Below, in pieces: positions 20,901 through 35,900 of a DNA stretch of 64,000 nt. The notes beneath the pieces are model-generated. The model saw only the letters and a program-made list of their open reading frames with translations, made no database searches and was not told the DNA's origin. The DNA is from Serilophus lunatus (taxonomy: Eukaryota > Chordata > Aves > Passeriformes > Eurylaimidae). The stretch lies in assembly GCA_013399895.1 (NCBI GenBank), contig VXBA01001255.1, positions 3,764,692-3,828,691 of the forward strand, written 5' to 3'. Both the position numbers and the translations under genes were made by a program. Position 1 is the stretch's first letter, and each line of letters begins with the position of its first letter.

Positions 20901-23900
20901 GGTTGCTAAGGCTACAAGGTGGAGTTCAATTCCTCTTATAATAAGAGAGTCACAAGTAGGAAATACAGCTTAGTTGTCCTGTAAAACAGCTGTGAAAAGA
21001 AGAGGTGAATATGTGAGTCTTCAGCAGCTGTTTTTCATTGATAGTCACTACATCTCTGCAGTATTTAAGTTATTTTTAAGAGTAATACAAAGTCTGTAAG
21101 ACTTTATTGCAAGTCAACAAAAGCACATTTTTACACATTTCTTAAATGAGAAAAGTTCTTTTGTTTATTACTACAGGGACCTACAGCTGAACAACTGTAG
21201 TTTAAACATAACTTACACCTGTTTTAAATAGGGTAATCCAACTTCTGTGGATTCTCTCCTTTTAACTTACTTTCTCAATTCTTTAGAAGAGAGTTGAATT
21301 GATAGCACTTCAAATCCCAACAGTAGCTTTTAACTGTTATATGCAAGATGATATTTTTGAAGCCCTCAATTACTCAGTTGCTTAGATAGGGGGCAAACAG
21401 TCCTCTATCCCTCCTTGTTCTAAATGTAATTCTTTCCAGGCCATTAAGTGTTCCTTTACTAATTATGATCCAAAAAGAAAAAGGATGGAATGAATTCCTT
21501 GCAGCTTTTCTTCCCAACAGTTCAGTACCTGTTGTTGATCTGTTGCAGGAGGAAGAGATGTTGAGTTCTGCTGTAGATGTTCTTCCAGATTCTGGTAAGT
21601 ACTTGGTTGTGTGTGGGGGGGGAAAAAACCAACACAATTAAGGCTTTTATGTTCACACCCCTCCTCAACACTATTAAAGGATGAGTTTTTTGTTTTGCTT
21701 TTCTCTCTTGTCACTCTCCCAACATGTGCCTTCACTTTTTTTTTTTTTTTTAAATTATAGAGGAAATTTTAAAATGTCAGTACCTGAAGTATCTTTTTGG
21801 GCTTAATAACCTTAAATTTTAGTAAGGTTACGTTTCCAGTAAAATTGTAATAAATTCAGTGTGTTCTGGATTATCTTGTTGGCGTTTTTTTGTTTTAATA
21901 GATGCATTAAATAATTATGTTTATCTCCTGCATTTTTACCTCTTTAAAAATTACACTATGAGTTCTACTCAGGCTTTTACCAGCTTTTATTGTATGTCAT
22001 GCATGCACTGTAAAGTATCCCAGAGAAAGTGCAATCACTGGATGTTGCTGTATCTAGTTGGAGAACTCTGCAAGCTTGTTTGTATTTCTAACTTAGGAAG
22101 CCTCAGTGCATAGAGACAAGCCAAGCGCCAGACCTGTGAGGAGTCAGAATTCACATTTTCAGTGGAGCCTGGGTGGCTTTGGTTGTTGAGCCAGATCCCT
22201 AAACACAAGATGTACTTTTTGTCATTATTTGGAGGGCCGTGTTGTTTAGATTTTCTTCTGGCTGCAGAACAAGAACAATACGGCACTAAGAACATAATTA
22301 ATTTATTTGATCTACAGCCTACAGAAACTTTGAAGGAGTTTGATCCCCTTAGCTTGCTAAAATTCCTCATGTGCAAGAAGCTTATTTTCTCTATCATACT
22401 CTTAAAAGGATGGTTCAGCTTAGTCCATGTAAATTCAACTGATTCAGGATTGTGCTGGGCATGTTTCATGTTGGGTGGCTTTACAACACACTAATGGCAA
22501 AGTGATAAATAACTTGCCAACCTTTTGGAGAGCAGATCTCATATCTACATTCTTGAAATGTTCCATGCATTTGTCCTGTGACTTCACAAGCAACTTGAAC
22601 ACCTGTGTTCAGGTTTTCAGTTGAAAATAGTGGTATTGAGAGCTTGGAATACTATTCCATGCATCAGAAATAGAATTTGTAATAGCTGAGAAACTCGAGA
22701 TTTCTTTGTAAATCTTGGTTACTGATTGTGTTGTCAGTGTTGTAAATATTGAGGTACATTGTGAATCTTTGTGTCTGAAAAGCTGTAATCAGTTTTCCAG
22801 TTAACAGTGTTTAGTGATTGCAAGTAAGTAAATGTTGATTGTTGACTGCTCATTTTATTTAGTCAGTCTCGGAGCTGTGAATTGTTCAGAAGACTCAAGA
22901 AGTTGAGCTACTCTTAACTTCTGTTTTGCATTTTAAACATATTAAATGCTGAACTAGAAAGTAGAACATGCACAACTTGTGACAGACATGTAAGTCAGGC
23001 TCTGAGGATGGTTCTGAAATGAAACTAAGTGATGGCTGTCTTGTACGATAAATCACTTTTTCTTACATCTGTATTTTGGGAGTTTGCCTAAATAATTTCC
23101 TATGGAAATAAAATCTCATTTAATTCCAGAAAGTGATGCCAAAGGAGAAGATTCTCCAAGAGGTAAGCAAACAAACTGAATTAAAATTGAAGAGTTTCAG
23201 GTCCTCCTATGTTGCATGATATTCTAGCTGTTCAGTAGCATCACCTCCTACTTGAAAATCTTGGCTGGTGAAGCTTCCTTCAAGTCACTGGTGACAGCAG
23301 CTCATACACTTTAATAGTGTAAAATATTTGGTTAGTGATTAATGTGAGCATTAATTTTATGGATAACATGACAGAAGCCTTCAAAGTCCAAAGTGGCAAT
23401 AAACAATAAACTGTCCCAGTATGTTCATGTTTTCAAACTGACCTAGCTTTTGACCAGCAACCTCTTCCTTTTTCTTATGTGCAGTGTTCGAAAGCCATAC
23501 AAAGGGAAGCAGAAAAAAAGTACCTGAAGATGAAGTGTCTCCTCACTGTGCTAACTCAGTTGCAAAGTGTATCTCTTTAAGTATTGGCAGTGAATTTTCT
23601 GGGGTGGTTTCCCACGTTCAGAATCCAGACACCTTCTACTGTCAGCAGATGAGCAGTGCCCGTAAGTGATGTGTGGAAAGCAGGGTGTGGGGTGCCCAGT
23701 GTGGCACTCTTCTCTTTGGTAGAGAGTGGCTGGAGGGAGGTGTTTCAGGTTAGTTTGACCTGAAATGGTGTTTCCCTGTAACTTTAGGCTGTGCTTCACT
23801 CAGTTAAGAGCCATGGAGCTGTAAAGGATAGTTTTCAGCAGTGTTAGCTGTTAATACCACTTACTAACCACTCTTACATGAATTTGTGGGCAGTCTAAGT

Positions 23901-26900
23901 AGTGCAAAATAGAAAGGTGATGTGGTTTGAATTTTAGCAATCTGAAGTCAATTTGTGTCACAGATAGTTAATGTTAAATATGTTCACTCAGGTGTTCCAG
24001 AAATGCATTTTGAGTTTGTAATTACTCTGTTTATTCCTATAATACCTTGTTAATTTCCTTTAACAGTGGAGAGGAGTATTCCTTAAAGAACGAGTGCATG
24101 GACTGAATTTCTTTGTTACATACTATGGGGAGAATATCTGAGCATGAGAAGGTCAAGTAACAGTGCCCAAACCCTGTTTGGTGTTTCCTGGTAGAGTAAA
24201 ACATGAGACTGTAAGTGACACTGTAGTGGCCAGGGCTTGAGGCTGCAGGGCCTTCAGACGCATCTTCCACAGTGCCCATAAACAGATGTCTGGGGGAGAA
24301 TGAAGAGCAAGGGAAGTTGGTGAAATGTGTCCTTCTCCCAGTGCTGGCTGAATCAGTGGGGGTTTTTCAGCTAAAAGGGCTTTGGCAGCTGGATATGATC
24401 TGGTGTATTTCCTACAGTGGATTTTAATTCTGTGTACATGTGCAGCCTTGTAATTGTGGGTAGTCTGATAACATAAAATGTCCTTGGGCAAGAAGTGACC
24501 TACCTCATCATCTGCCTGTTGTTGGAGAGCTGTCTTCCTTGGTTTCTCTCTAGCATGCCTCCACAGCTTGCTTTCAATTTCCACTGGCTTCAGTTTTGTT
24601 CCTTTGTTCAAAAAGTCCATCACTGGTTTTCCCTCTCTGTTCTTTTTACTGATTCCTCAGATTCACATGAGGACTCTCTTCAGTCCTACTGCCGGGAGAG
24701 TCCTCATCACTATTTTGCACTTGGAATAATCTCTGTTAGATTACAAGATGTTCTTCCAGGCGTTGAGTTTAATATTTGTGTCCTTTTGTGATAATTGTAA
24801 GACAGGCTATCTTCCAAAACCTGTGTATTTTACCATCAGGTCAACTTGCTGAGCTTGAAGTGTCTCTTAATGAATATTGTGGTAAATTTCCCAGTAGTCC
24901 ATCTTTCTGTCCTGCTGCTGGAAATGTGTGCTGTGCCCAGTTCACAGGTAAAAACAGAGGAAAACTACTAATTTGTCACCTTAATTTATTAAAAAAAAAT
25001 TCTATAATTATGTTTAGAAGTGTTTTATATAGAGTTTATTTCTGCCTGGATTTTAGAGCTGTTTCTAATGCTCGAGAGTGACTTACGTAAATCAGTATTT
25101 AATGGATATAATTTTGTAAGAATGTCCCTTAAGAGCAAACTCTTAACACTGGATTCAGATTATGTAGTTTAGCTTTTTAAGAGATCACGAAGGAATTTGG
25201 ATTTTTTTATGTTGCTAAATACTATTACCCCATGGCTGGAAATAAATACACACTTGAAATTTCAGACCCCACAAAAGGGACAGAAGATGTGTGATGATGC
25301 TGCTTTGATAGACTGCTTCTCAAAATGTTACTTAGCCAAGACCTGGTAGTCCTGAATTTACTGAGATAGATGTATTTTTATATTGGTCTGTCAAAAAATC
25401 ATTCTGTTTTCAGAAGTTACAAGTAAATAGAATGAACATCTGTATCTTCCTTTCTAGGTGACAATCTCTGGTATCGTGCTACTGTTAGAGAATATGCTTC
25501 TGAAGACACTGTTTTGGTGGAGTATCTGGATTATGGCAATTCTGACTCCCTTCCACTGACAAAACTTCGTCCTGTGATTCCAGAGTTAATGGACTTGCCT
25601 GCTCAAGCCATAAAATGTACCTTGGCAGGTATGAAATAAATTATGAGGCAAAATAATTGGGAATTACATAACCATCACACCTGTGGTATATTACACTGAA
25701 ATATGGGGAAGGATGCAGGTAACAATTAGGCATTTTTTGTAGAATTCTTGTGGCATATCTACAAAATGTGACAATCTTATACCTGGGGACTCAAAGTTGT
25801 ATGTTTGGAAAACTGTGTTATGTGAACATGACTGTTAGGTTTTACACATGCTTTCGTTCTAAAAAAACCCAGTAATTTACTGGATTTGTGTAATTCTGAA
25901 ATCTGTTGCACTTCTCATACTGCAGGAGAAGGTAGAGTTCATTTTATGTCTCAAAATAGATTCCTCACCCAAGGCTTGTGGATTCTCACGTTGGAAAGGG
26001 TGTCAAAAAGGTGTTCCTAGTTCACCTTTCAGCCAGGATCATCATCTGTGGATTTGACATACTTGTTTAACTTGCTATTGGAAGTTGCTTATTTTCTTTT
26101 TGTTCCCATCACTATGCAAGAGAGCCCAGCCCTTTGCTTCAGTGCTTTCCTTTAAAACACTTGATGTGTGCCCTTTACAATACTTGTTATTTAATCTGCT
26201 TTTCAGATTAAATGTGCAGTTCAGCACAGCATTCCACCTTCTCACTTTGAAAGAAAATGTGAATGTGTACAGAGACAGAACCAATGTATATGGAATGTGA
26301 CCTAAAGAAACCTGTTTCCTGGGGGAGATTAACAGCTGATAATGAGCATTCTAACACTGAGAAAAGTGCAAACCAAAATGTGGACACAAAAAAGTGATGT
26401 TTCCTGATGACTGCTGCATAAAATATATCTTTCCAGAAGGCAGCACCTTCCGATCTATTACTGTAAAAGTTCTGATCATAACTTGAATTTTAGAAACAAG
26501 TTTAATAGCATAAAGGGTAAATGCTCAAGGGGGAAGAAGTTTACAGTAGCAGATATATTGTAATAAAGATGGTGGTGGTTGTTCAAAACTATAGGTTGCA
26601 TTCATGAGATCCAAAGACTGACACTTGACATTCATACTAAAGAAGTACTAAATCTGAATTTACACTTCTCTTTGTGTAATTGATTAGTTGTACATGATCT
26701 TTGTCAGATTTTTATTAAACCTAAGTACTTAAAAGTTCAGAATCTAAATAACTGGTTTTGGAATCTTGTTATGAGCAGCAAGGGCAAGTATCTGCTGCTT
26801 TGTCTGTTGTTTTAAACAGCCTTGTTGTACCTTTCCACCCACTGGTGAGACTTGGACTGACCTCAGAACGTTTCCATGCTGTGTCCCTTCTTAGGTGTAA

Positions 26901-29900
26901 AGCCACCATTAGGAACCTGGACCTCAGAAGATACTTCTTTCATGAAAAAACTGGTGAAAGACAAAGTGTTCACAATAAAAGTAGTGGATAAAGAGAGTTC
27001 TAGAACTGTGGTGGAGCTTGCAGATGCATCAGTTACTCCAGCAATAAATATATCAAGCCTTCTTCTGGAGGAAGTCTGTGCAGCTGAGGACTGCAGGGTC
27101 CCACCAGCACTCAAGATGAGTCATGTTGAGCAAGCAAGTGGTGAGTATGGGCATGTCCTGCTGCACTGGCATTATTTCAGCTCCTGCTAGAGTGACTACA
27201 GAGAATACAAGCCCTTAGCTGGTCAGAGCTTTCCAGTCTGGCTCATCAGGTCTGGCCTCCACAGCTCTGAGGTTTAGCAGTGGCAGCTCTGCCACGAAGA
27301 GATGGTGTGTCTGTATGTGTCTGGATAACACAGTTTCAATTGCCTACTCTTGGAAGTTGGTACTTACTCTGGTTAGAGATCTTAGAGTTTCCAGTTGAAG
27401 TAACATGACTAGTACCTCCATATTCTCGTGCCCTTATCCTTTAGCACAAATAGTGTCTTCTCTATTTTCATCTTCATTGTCCTACATTTTACACATAAAC
27501 CCACATTTCCTTGAAACTTGCAGCAGCCTATAGATCTTCAAGGCTATACCTAAATTGCCTTTTTTGATTTAATGACCAAAGCTTCAATCTGAGAGATTTG
27601 CAAAAGTTATGTTTTATTTCTTTGAAATCTTGGGGAAGATTCCTACCTTCTCTCATAGGTAGCATGTTAAGTCCTTCTTTTCCATCCTTTGTATGGTAAA
27701 TACATACATTCTCTCCTGATCCATTGTTAAAAAAACTAGGGGAAATTCTTTTTGTCAAGTCTGTGTTCTAACTCCTTAATTTTAATCTTCTCCACAAGAT
27801 GCTTTGTGGCCAAGACATGATTATTCCTTGGCTTTGTTCAGAAGAGTAAGGAATCTTGCATTAAATTCAAATGAATGGTAACTCCCATGGCTAAATTCAA
27901 AGATGTTTTGACCTCTGGCCCTCATCCAGCACCTGTTTTGTACTTTTGAAGTTTCTGGGTTATGTCTCACGTTTTTTAAATTTCTGGCACTGAGCAGGAG
28001 CTGTTGAATGCAGGTTTTAAACAGTGTCAGCTTTTGTCCAAAGTGTTCTAAAACTTGCTTTTTATATTGGAATTTGGACACACATTTATCTGTCAATTTG
28101 CAAACTAATTCTCTGTTAATTTCTTAGTTTTATTTAAACTTAAGGATAAAATCTCTGAGTGCTGTGTGTAGTCTAGTGTTGAAGATTAGTTAGAAAATTA
28201 GTTAGAAATCACCTCAGAATCACATGAAAGAGCAAACAATTACATTTCACAGTTGTTAAGCATCCTAAAGTTTTCTCTGAACCTTTTGAGCCATTTGTTA
28301 ATTTTTGTTTTCCTTGTTGATCTTTCTTCCTTCTGGAGTGTAAAATTCAACCAGTTTCTAACTTCTTAGAACATATTTTTCCAAATATGCTGACAGTGCT
28401 TTCTCCCTTTCAGTTGCTTACAGTGAGAAGGACAGGCTTGTAGTCCACTGATAATAAACATAACTTGAGAGCTTAAGAATTTGTTTTGATTTGGTTTCTG
28501 GTTTGGGTTTTTGGCAGGGAGGAGGGTTATTGTGGTTGGGGTTTGTGGTTTGGTTTATGGTTTTGGATTTTTTTTCCCCTTGCCTGTTTGGCAGTGTGAC
28601 TTCATAAGATAATCTGCTGTCAGACACGACAGGAGGCAGAAGAAACAGCATCTCAGCATGGTCATTCTTGAGGCTCAAATTTTTATGGGGCTTTATTTTC
28701 ATTAAAAAAAGGAAACACTTAGAACTGAAAAGGTCTACCAGAGTTGGAGCTCAAGTCCGAGGCTGACAGTATTTCATTGTGCTGCTGCCTGTTACAGGCT
28801 GTAACAAATTAAACAGCTGAGAAAAATACAGGAAGATTTCCTGATGTTACGAACGTGTCCCTTCTCATTGCAGGAAGGTTGGACTACGTGGCCTTTACAA
28901 GGTCCCTTCCAACTCCAGCTATTCTATGATTTTGTGATACAATAATGCCCTAACAGGAAACATTGGCTTCTCCATAATTTAGTTTCCTTGTGATGTGTTC
29001 TACAAGTTGTGTTAAATAATAAGCTTCTTTCAGGTACTTGAGTGTAATATGCAGTGCAAATTTCTGCAAACAGTCTTTCTATTAATCTTTTTTGTTCTTT
29101 TTCCTCCTTAGATTGTTTCCAGTACTCTTGATGACAGCTGTTTCCCTCTTAGTTGCTCCCTACCCTGTTTCCCAGCAGCCAAGGTTCCCTTGTGTCCCTC
29201 TTGATCAGGCTGTTGCCACCTGGTCTGGACCTGTTTGTGTGATTACTCTTCCCTGTTCATCATGGCTCCCCCTTTTTGGTAGTGAAGAAGTAAATTAAGC
29301 AACAGGCATATTCCTCTTTATTTTTCTCTGCAATGAGGCTGTCACTGGTAATTGGTCTTTTGGACCATCTGCAAGGAGAAATTTGAGGACATGAACGAAT
29401 GTTCATGATCTTTTTCCTGTAAAAATGATTTTAATTTAATTTTTTACTTTTCTTCTCTCTAGAGGACACAATCAACAAAAAAACGTTCAAGTGGACTAAA
29501 TTAACTCTTAAGCAAACAGTGAATGTCAGAGTGTGCACGGTGTACACTCCTGGAGAATTCTACTGTCAGATTTCAAATAACCATGGTAAGTTTATTCAAC
29601 TTCTTTTCTTTCTGCTAGTTCCTTTGCTTCCTGATTTGTCATTTATTATAGTGAGTTACTGTTTCAAGTGAACTTATAGCATGAGTGCTTGCCTCTTTTT
29701 TTTTATACTAATGGAGTGACAAAGAAATTGGATCATGGTGTGTAGTGACTCCAGATTGAAATCTGAAAATGTTGAAGGTAAGCAGTTGAATAAAACTTAA
29801 TCTGAGAATGTGGAGGAAAGTGAAAAGAGCTGTCATAACCCAGCCAAAGGATATATAAAACTTTTTTTCACTGAAAGACTGATCATGCGTTGGAATAATG

Positions 29901-32900
29901 CCAGGATGGTGTCGGAGTCATTGTCTCTGGAAGTGTTCAAGAGGTGTCTGAATGTGGCTTAGGGGTGATTATGGCAGTGCAGATGGTTGGACCAGGTGAT
30001 CTTGAAGGTCTCTTCCAGCCCTGATGATTCTATAAATAAAAGACAGCAAATAAGAGACATGTTCCCTATGGCTGTACAATCTTCACCAGCACTCCCCTCT
30101 AGTTCACTCTTCACTCTTCTAATTTATAAAAACTTAAAAAGATACAATAATTGTAACATGAAAATGGGAAAATGCAGCTTTTGAGACTTGAATTCCTCTT
30201 GGATGTGCTAGAAAAAAATCACCTTTTTTTTTTCTGTCAGAAATCTGTAAAAGTCTGCCACTGGCTTTTTGACCTGATGGAAAAAGAAAGTGAGGAAAGT
30301 CCGTGGCTGAAGGGGATGATAAGGGCATTCAAACAAAAATACGAGGCTGATGTTTGTTCCTTCACTTATGTAGGGATAGTATAGGTTCCTCATGGCTTCC
30401 ACCTTTCAAATGATGAGGACCAAATTGCTCCCTAAAAGTGATGTGTATAGAGCAGGCTAAAGGACTTAGTATAAAAAATAAGTAAGTAGGGTGAGTTCCC
30501 ATGACCTATCTCATGCACTGATGTTATCTGACTGTAAAATGTGCTTTAGGTTTTGGAAGAAAATCTGCTTTTTTATTTAATAGGAAGAATTAATGTCCTT
30601 TTGTTACCATACTGAGCTAATGTGTGAGTAAATACCAGCTGTCTCACCAGTTCCTGCTAATAAACCTGTGTAGTAAGTTAAATGTGTTAATTCAATGTCA
30701 ACAGTGGGCTGTATTGATGAAATTCTAAAATTCACAGAAATCTTCAATCAAATGTTTAACAAGTAAAGTGGACAGCAAACGATATTGATAAAGGTCAAGT
30801 CACCTTATTTAGTTGATCTCATCTTTGCTTTTTTTCTTTCTAATTTTCAGAGTTACTTGCTCTAAACTCACTTAACAAATCAATGTCTGAATACTGTCAG
30901 AAAACTCCACCAGATGTTTTTGAGCCTGAGAACGGAGAAGCTTGCTGTGCTTTTTTCTCTGGCAAGTAACAGACTAAAATATTCCTGCTTTGACGGGGTG
31001 AACACAAAAAAAAAATAGCTTGCATTAAGAATTGGCTTTATTTACTAACAAATGAAAGCTGGTAGACTTACCAGATGTGTGAATTAATTACTAATCTTTT
31101 TTTTTTTCCCCCCAAACTAGAGGATGGTAACTGGTACCGTGCCGTGGTGCAGAAAGTCACTTCAGGTGGAACTGTGCAAGTGAGCTTCGTGGACTATGGG
31201 AATGTTGAGGAAGTGCCACTGGACAAAATACGTCAGATCTCGTCATCCTTCCTAAAACTTCCCTTTCAAGCAATTAAATGCTGGCTCTCAGGTGCATCTT
31301 GTGGGTTTTTTCTCTTACAAGAGCTGCTGCATTTAGACATTTGCTGCTTTGGGGGTGGGAGGTGATGACAGGAAATGCTGTACAGGGGTTTGTCCTTTTG
31401 GGGTTTGTTGGTTGGTTTGTTTTCTCTTCCCTGAGTTCCTGCCAGTGCTGTGGAGGGATGTGCATGGACTTGACTTCCTGATTTACTGGTCAAAGGGAAC
31501 TTGATCAGTTCTGCTTTATCTGTAGTGTTTACTGGCTTTTGGTTGCTGCCTTTCCAGGAGTAAATGTGCTTTTGTGTAACTTCTCAAAATTTTTGCAGGT
31601 GATGGATCTGTTTTAACGAAGCAAGTTGTCCTTTCAGTTCTCTGAAATGGGATGTTTCATTTGATGCCTGTAGACTGTTTGTCAGCCTTTTACAAATTCC
31701 TTTTCCACAGCAAATCGCACAAAATTCTGCAGTATCTCCCCTCCCCTCCCCTCCCCTCNNNNNNNNNNNNNNNNNNNNNNACTCTGCCGTGCCCCCCCTC
31801 CCCGCCCCTCCCCTCCCCTCCCCTCCCTTTTTTGTTTAAAGATGAAAAATGTGGAAACAGGAAAAAGCTTAAAACACATTTCATTAGTGTGTCTTTTGCT
31901 CATTCCCCCTCCTCCCTTAAAACTCTACAGGTGTTTTGTTCTCTTAGATTAAAAAGGCCATGTTATACTGATTCATAAACAGTCTTAATAATGTTGTTTG
32001 TGCAAAGAAACAAGGATTTACTTGGTAGAGTCATAAAATATAGAAAACAAAACTTGGGAGTCCTGAGGAAATACATTCTTCTAGAAGAAAGTGAGAGGGA
32101 GACTTGTTAACAGGATGAAAGATAATGTGTTTTCCTAACGTAGCAAAAGTAGCCTTGATATTGCAAATTAGGCTTTAAAGAAATTTAAAAAAAACCCCAG
32201 GTGTTTTAAAGGAAATTATAATGTTGAAGAAAGTCAACATTAATGAAGGGAGATATTTTAACAGTTATTTTACTTCCTAGGTATAAAGCCTGGTAATAGC
32301 AAATGGAATCCAGAAGCTACAATGAGATTTCATATGTACACTTCAGGAATAGAGCTTCAGGCCACAGTAACATCACTGTCCAAAGATGGGGCAGGTCTAG
32401 AGCTTATTGACAAATCCGCTGGTTGTCCACAACTGATCAATGAGATACTAACTTGTGAAAATTTGGCTGTAAAGGAAGTTCCGCAGGAAAAAAGTAACTT
32501 TCCAGACAAGTTTGTTGACCAGAAAGGTAATTAAAGGAATGTTAACTTTTTGAATCAACCCGAATTTTCAGTATTCAAAACTTCTGACTGGGATCTTGTC
32601 ATTCAGCTGTAGTTAATATCAATAATGAACATGCATATCTTTGGTTGCATTGTCAGCTTTTACAATTGAACACAAACTGCCTGCAGGTGGCATTACAGAC
32701 AAATAGAGAAAGATAAAAATCTGTCTTAAATGAATGCTGTTTGACTCCGAGGGCTAGAGAATGAGAGATTTTTTGTGGCTGAAAGTTTTCCCGTATGTAC
32801 TTTCTGATTTATTTTTTCTGAAGTGGTTTCTACTTTATCTACTTCTATACACAAATAGTTTATGAACAGCAAATTCAGCATCAGTTGTGTTGCTTTAGAT

Positions 32901-35900
32901 TTGTGTGTAGCTGTCTCTGCGATTCAAAAAGATTCTATAAATACCAAAGGAAGTAACAGCTATGTATGTATATGCATGCAGTACAGTGGTAACACTGCAT
33001 TTTCTTCCAATTTCTATTAGTATTCTCACTTGGGCACTGGAAGTCAGTTAAACTGACTGTAGATGAAACCATACCTGTCATTGTAACAGAAGTTGTAAGC
33101 CCGGGCTTGTTTTACGCTGTACCACTTCAAAGTCCAGGTAAGAAAAAGTGTTCAGTGTTTCTAATGCCAATAAGAAGTCACTGTTGTAAGCCAGTTAATA
33201 AAATGAATGCCTGTAGTGAGCTGAACCATGTGGAAATGTAGCTCAGAGGGTTGGAAAATAATAAAAAATGCCACAGGTGGGAGCAGGGGAGCTTAAAACT
33301 TAAATGTGGTCCTCATTATACCCAAATGTGGTAAGTTACCAAGTGTTTTTTTTCTGCAGTTCAAAAGAAGTTGTATAGGGAGTTGACTTCACTAGGAGCC
33401 TATTACAGATCTCATAAGAAACAGCCCTTCCAACCAAAACTGGGTGAAGCCTGTTGTGCCCAGTTTTCAGGTGAGACAGTTTGTTCTTACATTTTCTTGA
33501 CCAGTGTAAAACCTAGCTTTCATTTTTGCTTTAGAAGGGAAAATACCAACTTGAAAGTGCTTATAGATCTCTTAGTTCTGTTACAAAGGTTAGTCTGGCT
33601 GCATCATCTCCAGGGCAAAGAAACAGCCTGACAATCTGGGAGAGAAAATCAGGAATAGGTTGTGCTCTGCAGAAGGTATGGAGCTTTGGGCAGAAAGAAA
33701 ACTAGTTACTATTTATTTAGATTGACATGAAAGTCCTGGCACAGCAATAGTGCACTAGAATCTGCACAGACCCTCTTCTGGTTTGTGGGTGCCTGAATGG
33801 TTTTTGCTGTTGCTTTGTGTGAGTGTGGGGCAGTGACCCTGTTTATGACAACTGATCGTTCAGCCTTGTCCAAGTTTAGTGAACTCTTAGTTCAAGTCAA
33901 ATATTCTTAACAGTGAGGAAATTTTGATTTTTTTATCTTTGTCTTTCAGAAGAAGGGATACTCTCTTGGTATCTTAGCTCAGTTTTGGTGTTTGTTTTTT
34001 TTTTAAGTAGTGTTGACTCAAATAAACATCTGTAACAAACCACATCCAGTCAATCTGGCAAGTGCTGAAAATTAACTTGTGTGCTAGATCGGTTAACAGC
34101 TCATGGATAACAAGATAGATGAATTTTAAAAAAATACAAGAATAGAGAGTATAACCTAAGTGTTTGACAGTTGTGTTTAATTTCTAATGAGTTGTTGTTG
34201 CTTGTTGCTCTTCAGGATAATTGAGGAAAATATATTTTTTATTTTATGTTTTGAGAGGGAGTATATGTTGGAAAACACAGGTAAGGAGCTGGAAATAGAG
34301 TGTGCAGAAATCTTTTAAACAGTATTGTAGTAAAAATCTTAACTGTATAAGTTGAGCAAAATTCTCAAAGCAAAACTTACGTTTATGAATACAGTCAGAA
34401 ACTACTCCCTTGTTTTATGAGCCTGCTACTTGTCAGGTGGCCTTTTATATAAACCAGAGTTTTTAAAAACTCCTTGAAAACTCTGCACAGATTCTTGTTC
34501 TTGGGATAATCTGTTTTTATAAGATGATACTTCACCTGTGACTGTTGTTGACTCATTCTTTTCAGGTAATGACCGTTGGTACAGAGCTGTTGTTCTGGAA
34601 GCTTCCCAGTCTACAGTGAAAGTTCTGTATGCAGACTATGGGAACACAGAAACTTTGCCACTTTCAAAGGTGCTGCCAATCCCTGATTCCTATTTAAAGC
34701 TGCCTTTTTGGACAATTATATGTTCTCTTGCAGGTAAAAAAAAGATTTCGAAAATAAAATAGAAACACCTCAAAAACCCCTTGATTGATTTTCTTGAACA
34801 TTATAAATCTGTACCTGTTCTGGTGGTAGAGTTCATTTTTTAATACTGGTAAACAACATGATGATCTGAAGTAGTTCTGGTTAACACTGCAAGAGCTGTT
34901 TTAGAAAGTTTGTTTTTAGCTCATTATCTGTAGAATTCAAGCTATTAATATTTGGACAATTCTGTGTCATATTTTCAAAAACATACAAGTAAGATTGAAT
35001 TCATAGCTCAGAGGAATTATTTATGTGACAAACTGGATTGTTTGGGTTTTTTTTCAGGAGTAGAAAAATTTGAGTCGTCTCCATTACTACTTGACAAGTT
35101 GAAAGAAATGTTATTAAAGCAATATGTCACAATTACAGTTAAAGCAATCAATGGAAATGTTAATTTAGTAACAGTGGAGAAGAAGAGCGAAAACGGTAGT
35201 GTGAATGTAGCTGACAAACTAAAGGAAGGTTTGGCCAGATCCTGCAGTGCTGAAAACTTACAAAGTGAGCATCAAGGTACTTAACTACTCCAGTTTACTT
35301 ATTCTGAAGCACTTGTAAACACATGGGATGTCTAAGCAACTTCCTTCTAAAAATCTTGAATTCCTCATGTCACCTCTTTGTCAGGAAAGCAGTTGTCCAT
35401 GTGTATTTTGCTCATTCACTTTGCTTGTTTTTTGTAGGTAATGGAGGTGAGACCAAATGCTACTGTGCGGAATTAAAAGTGCAAGTAAGATTCTGTCCAA
35501 GCCATACTTTTCTTTCTTGTTTTTCTAGAATTTAAAGGAGAGCCTGTGTGGGAAGGAAATGGGAGTAGGGAGACAGTAGCTTAACTGAAACATAGGAACT
35601 GTAGCCTGATGCTTGTTCTCTTTTTTTTTATAAATGGTAATAATTAAAGCACCTCGAGGCTGAGGGAGGATAATGTATAGATCACACAGACTTGATTAGT
35701 CTGTTTTTTGCCCCACATACAGCTCTTACTTTATTTTTCTAGAGTGTGGAATCTCAGGAGTGTTCGTTTTGTCTGTTGTCTAAAGGTGATTGTGGTGTTT
35801 TGCATCAACTGTGTCATTTGGACAGAAGGCAGCTGGCTATTTTTTCAGTAATATGGCTGTGTTTTGGTGTGGACACAATTTAGCAGACAGTTGCATATCT

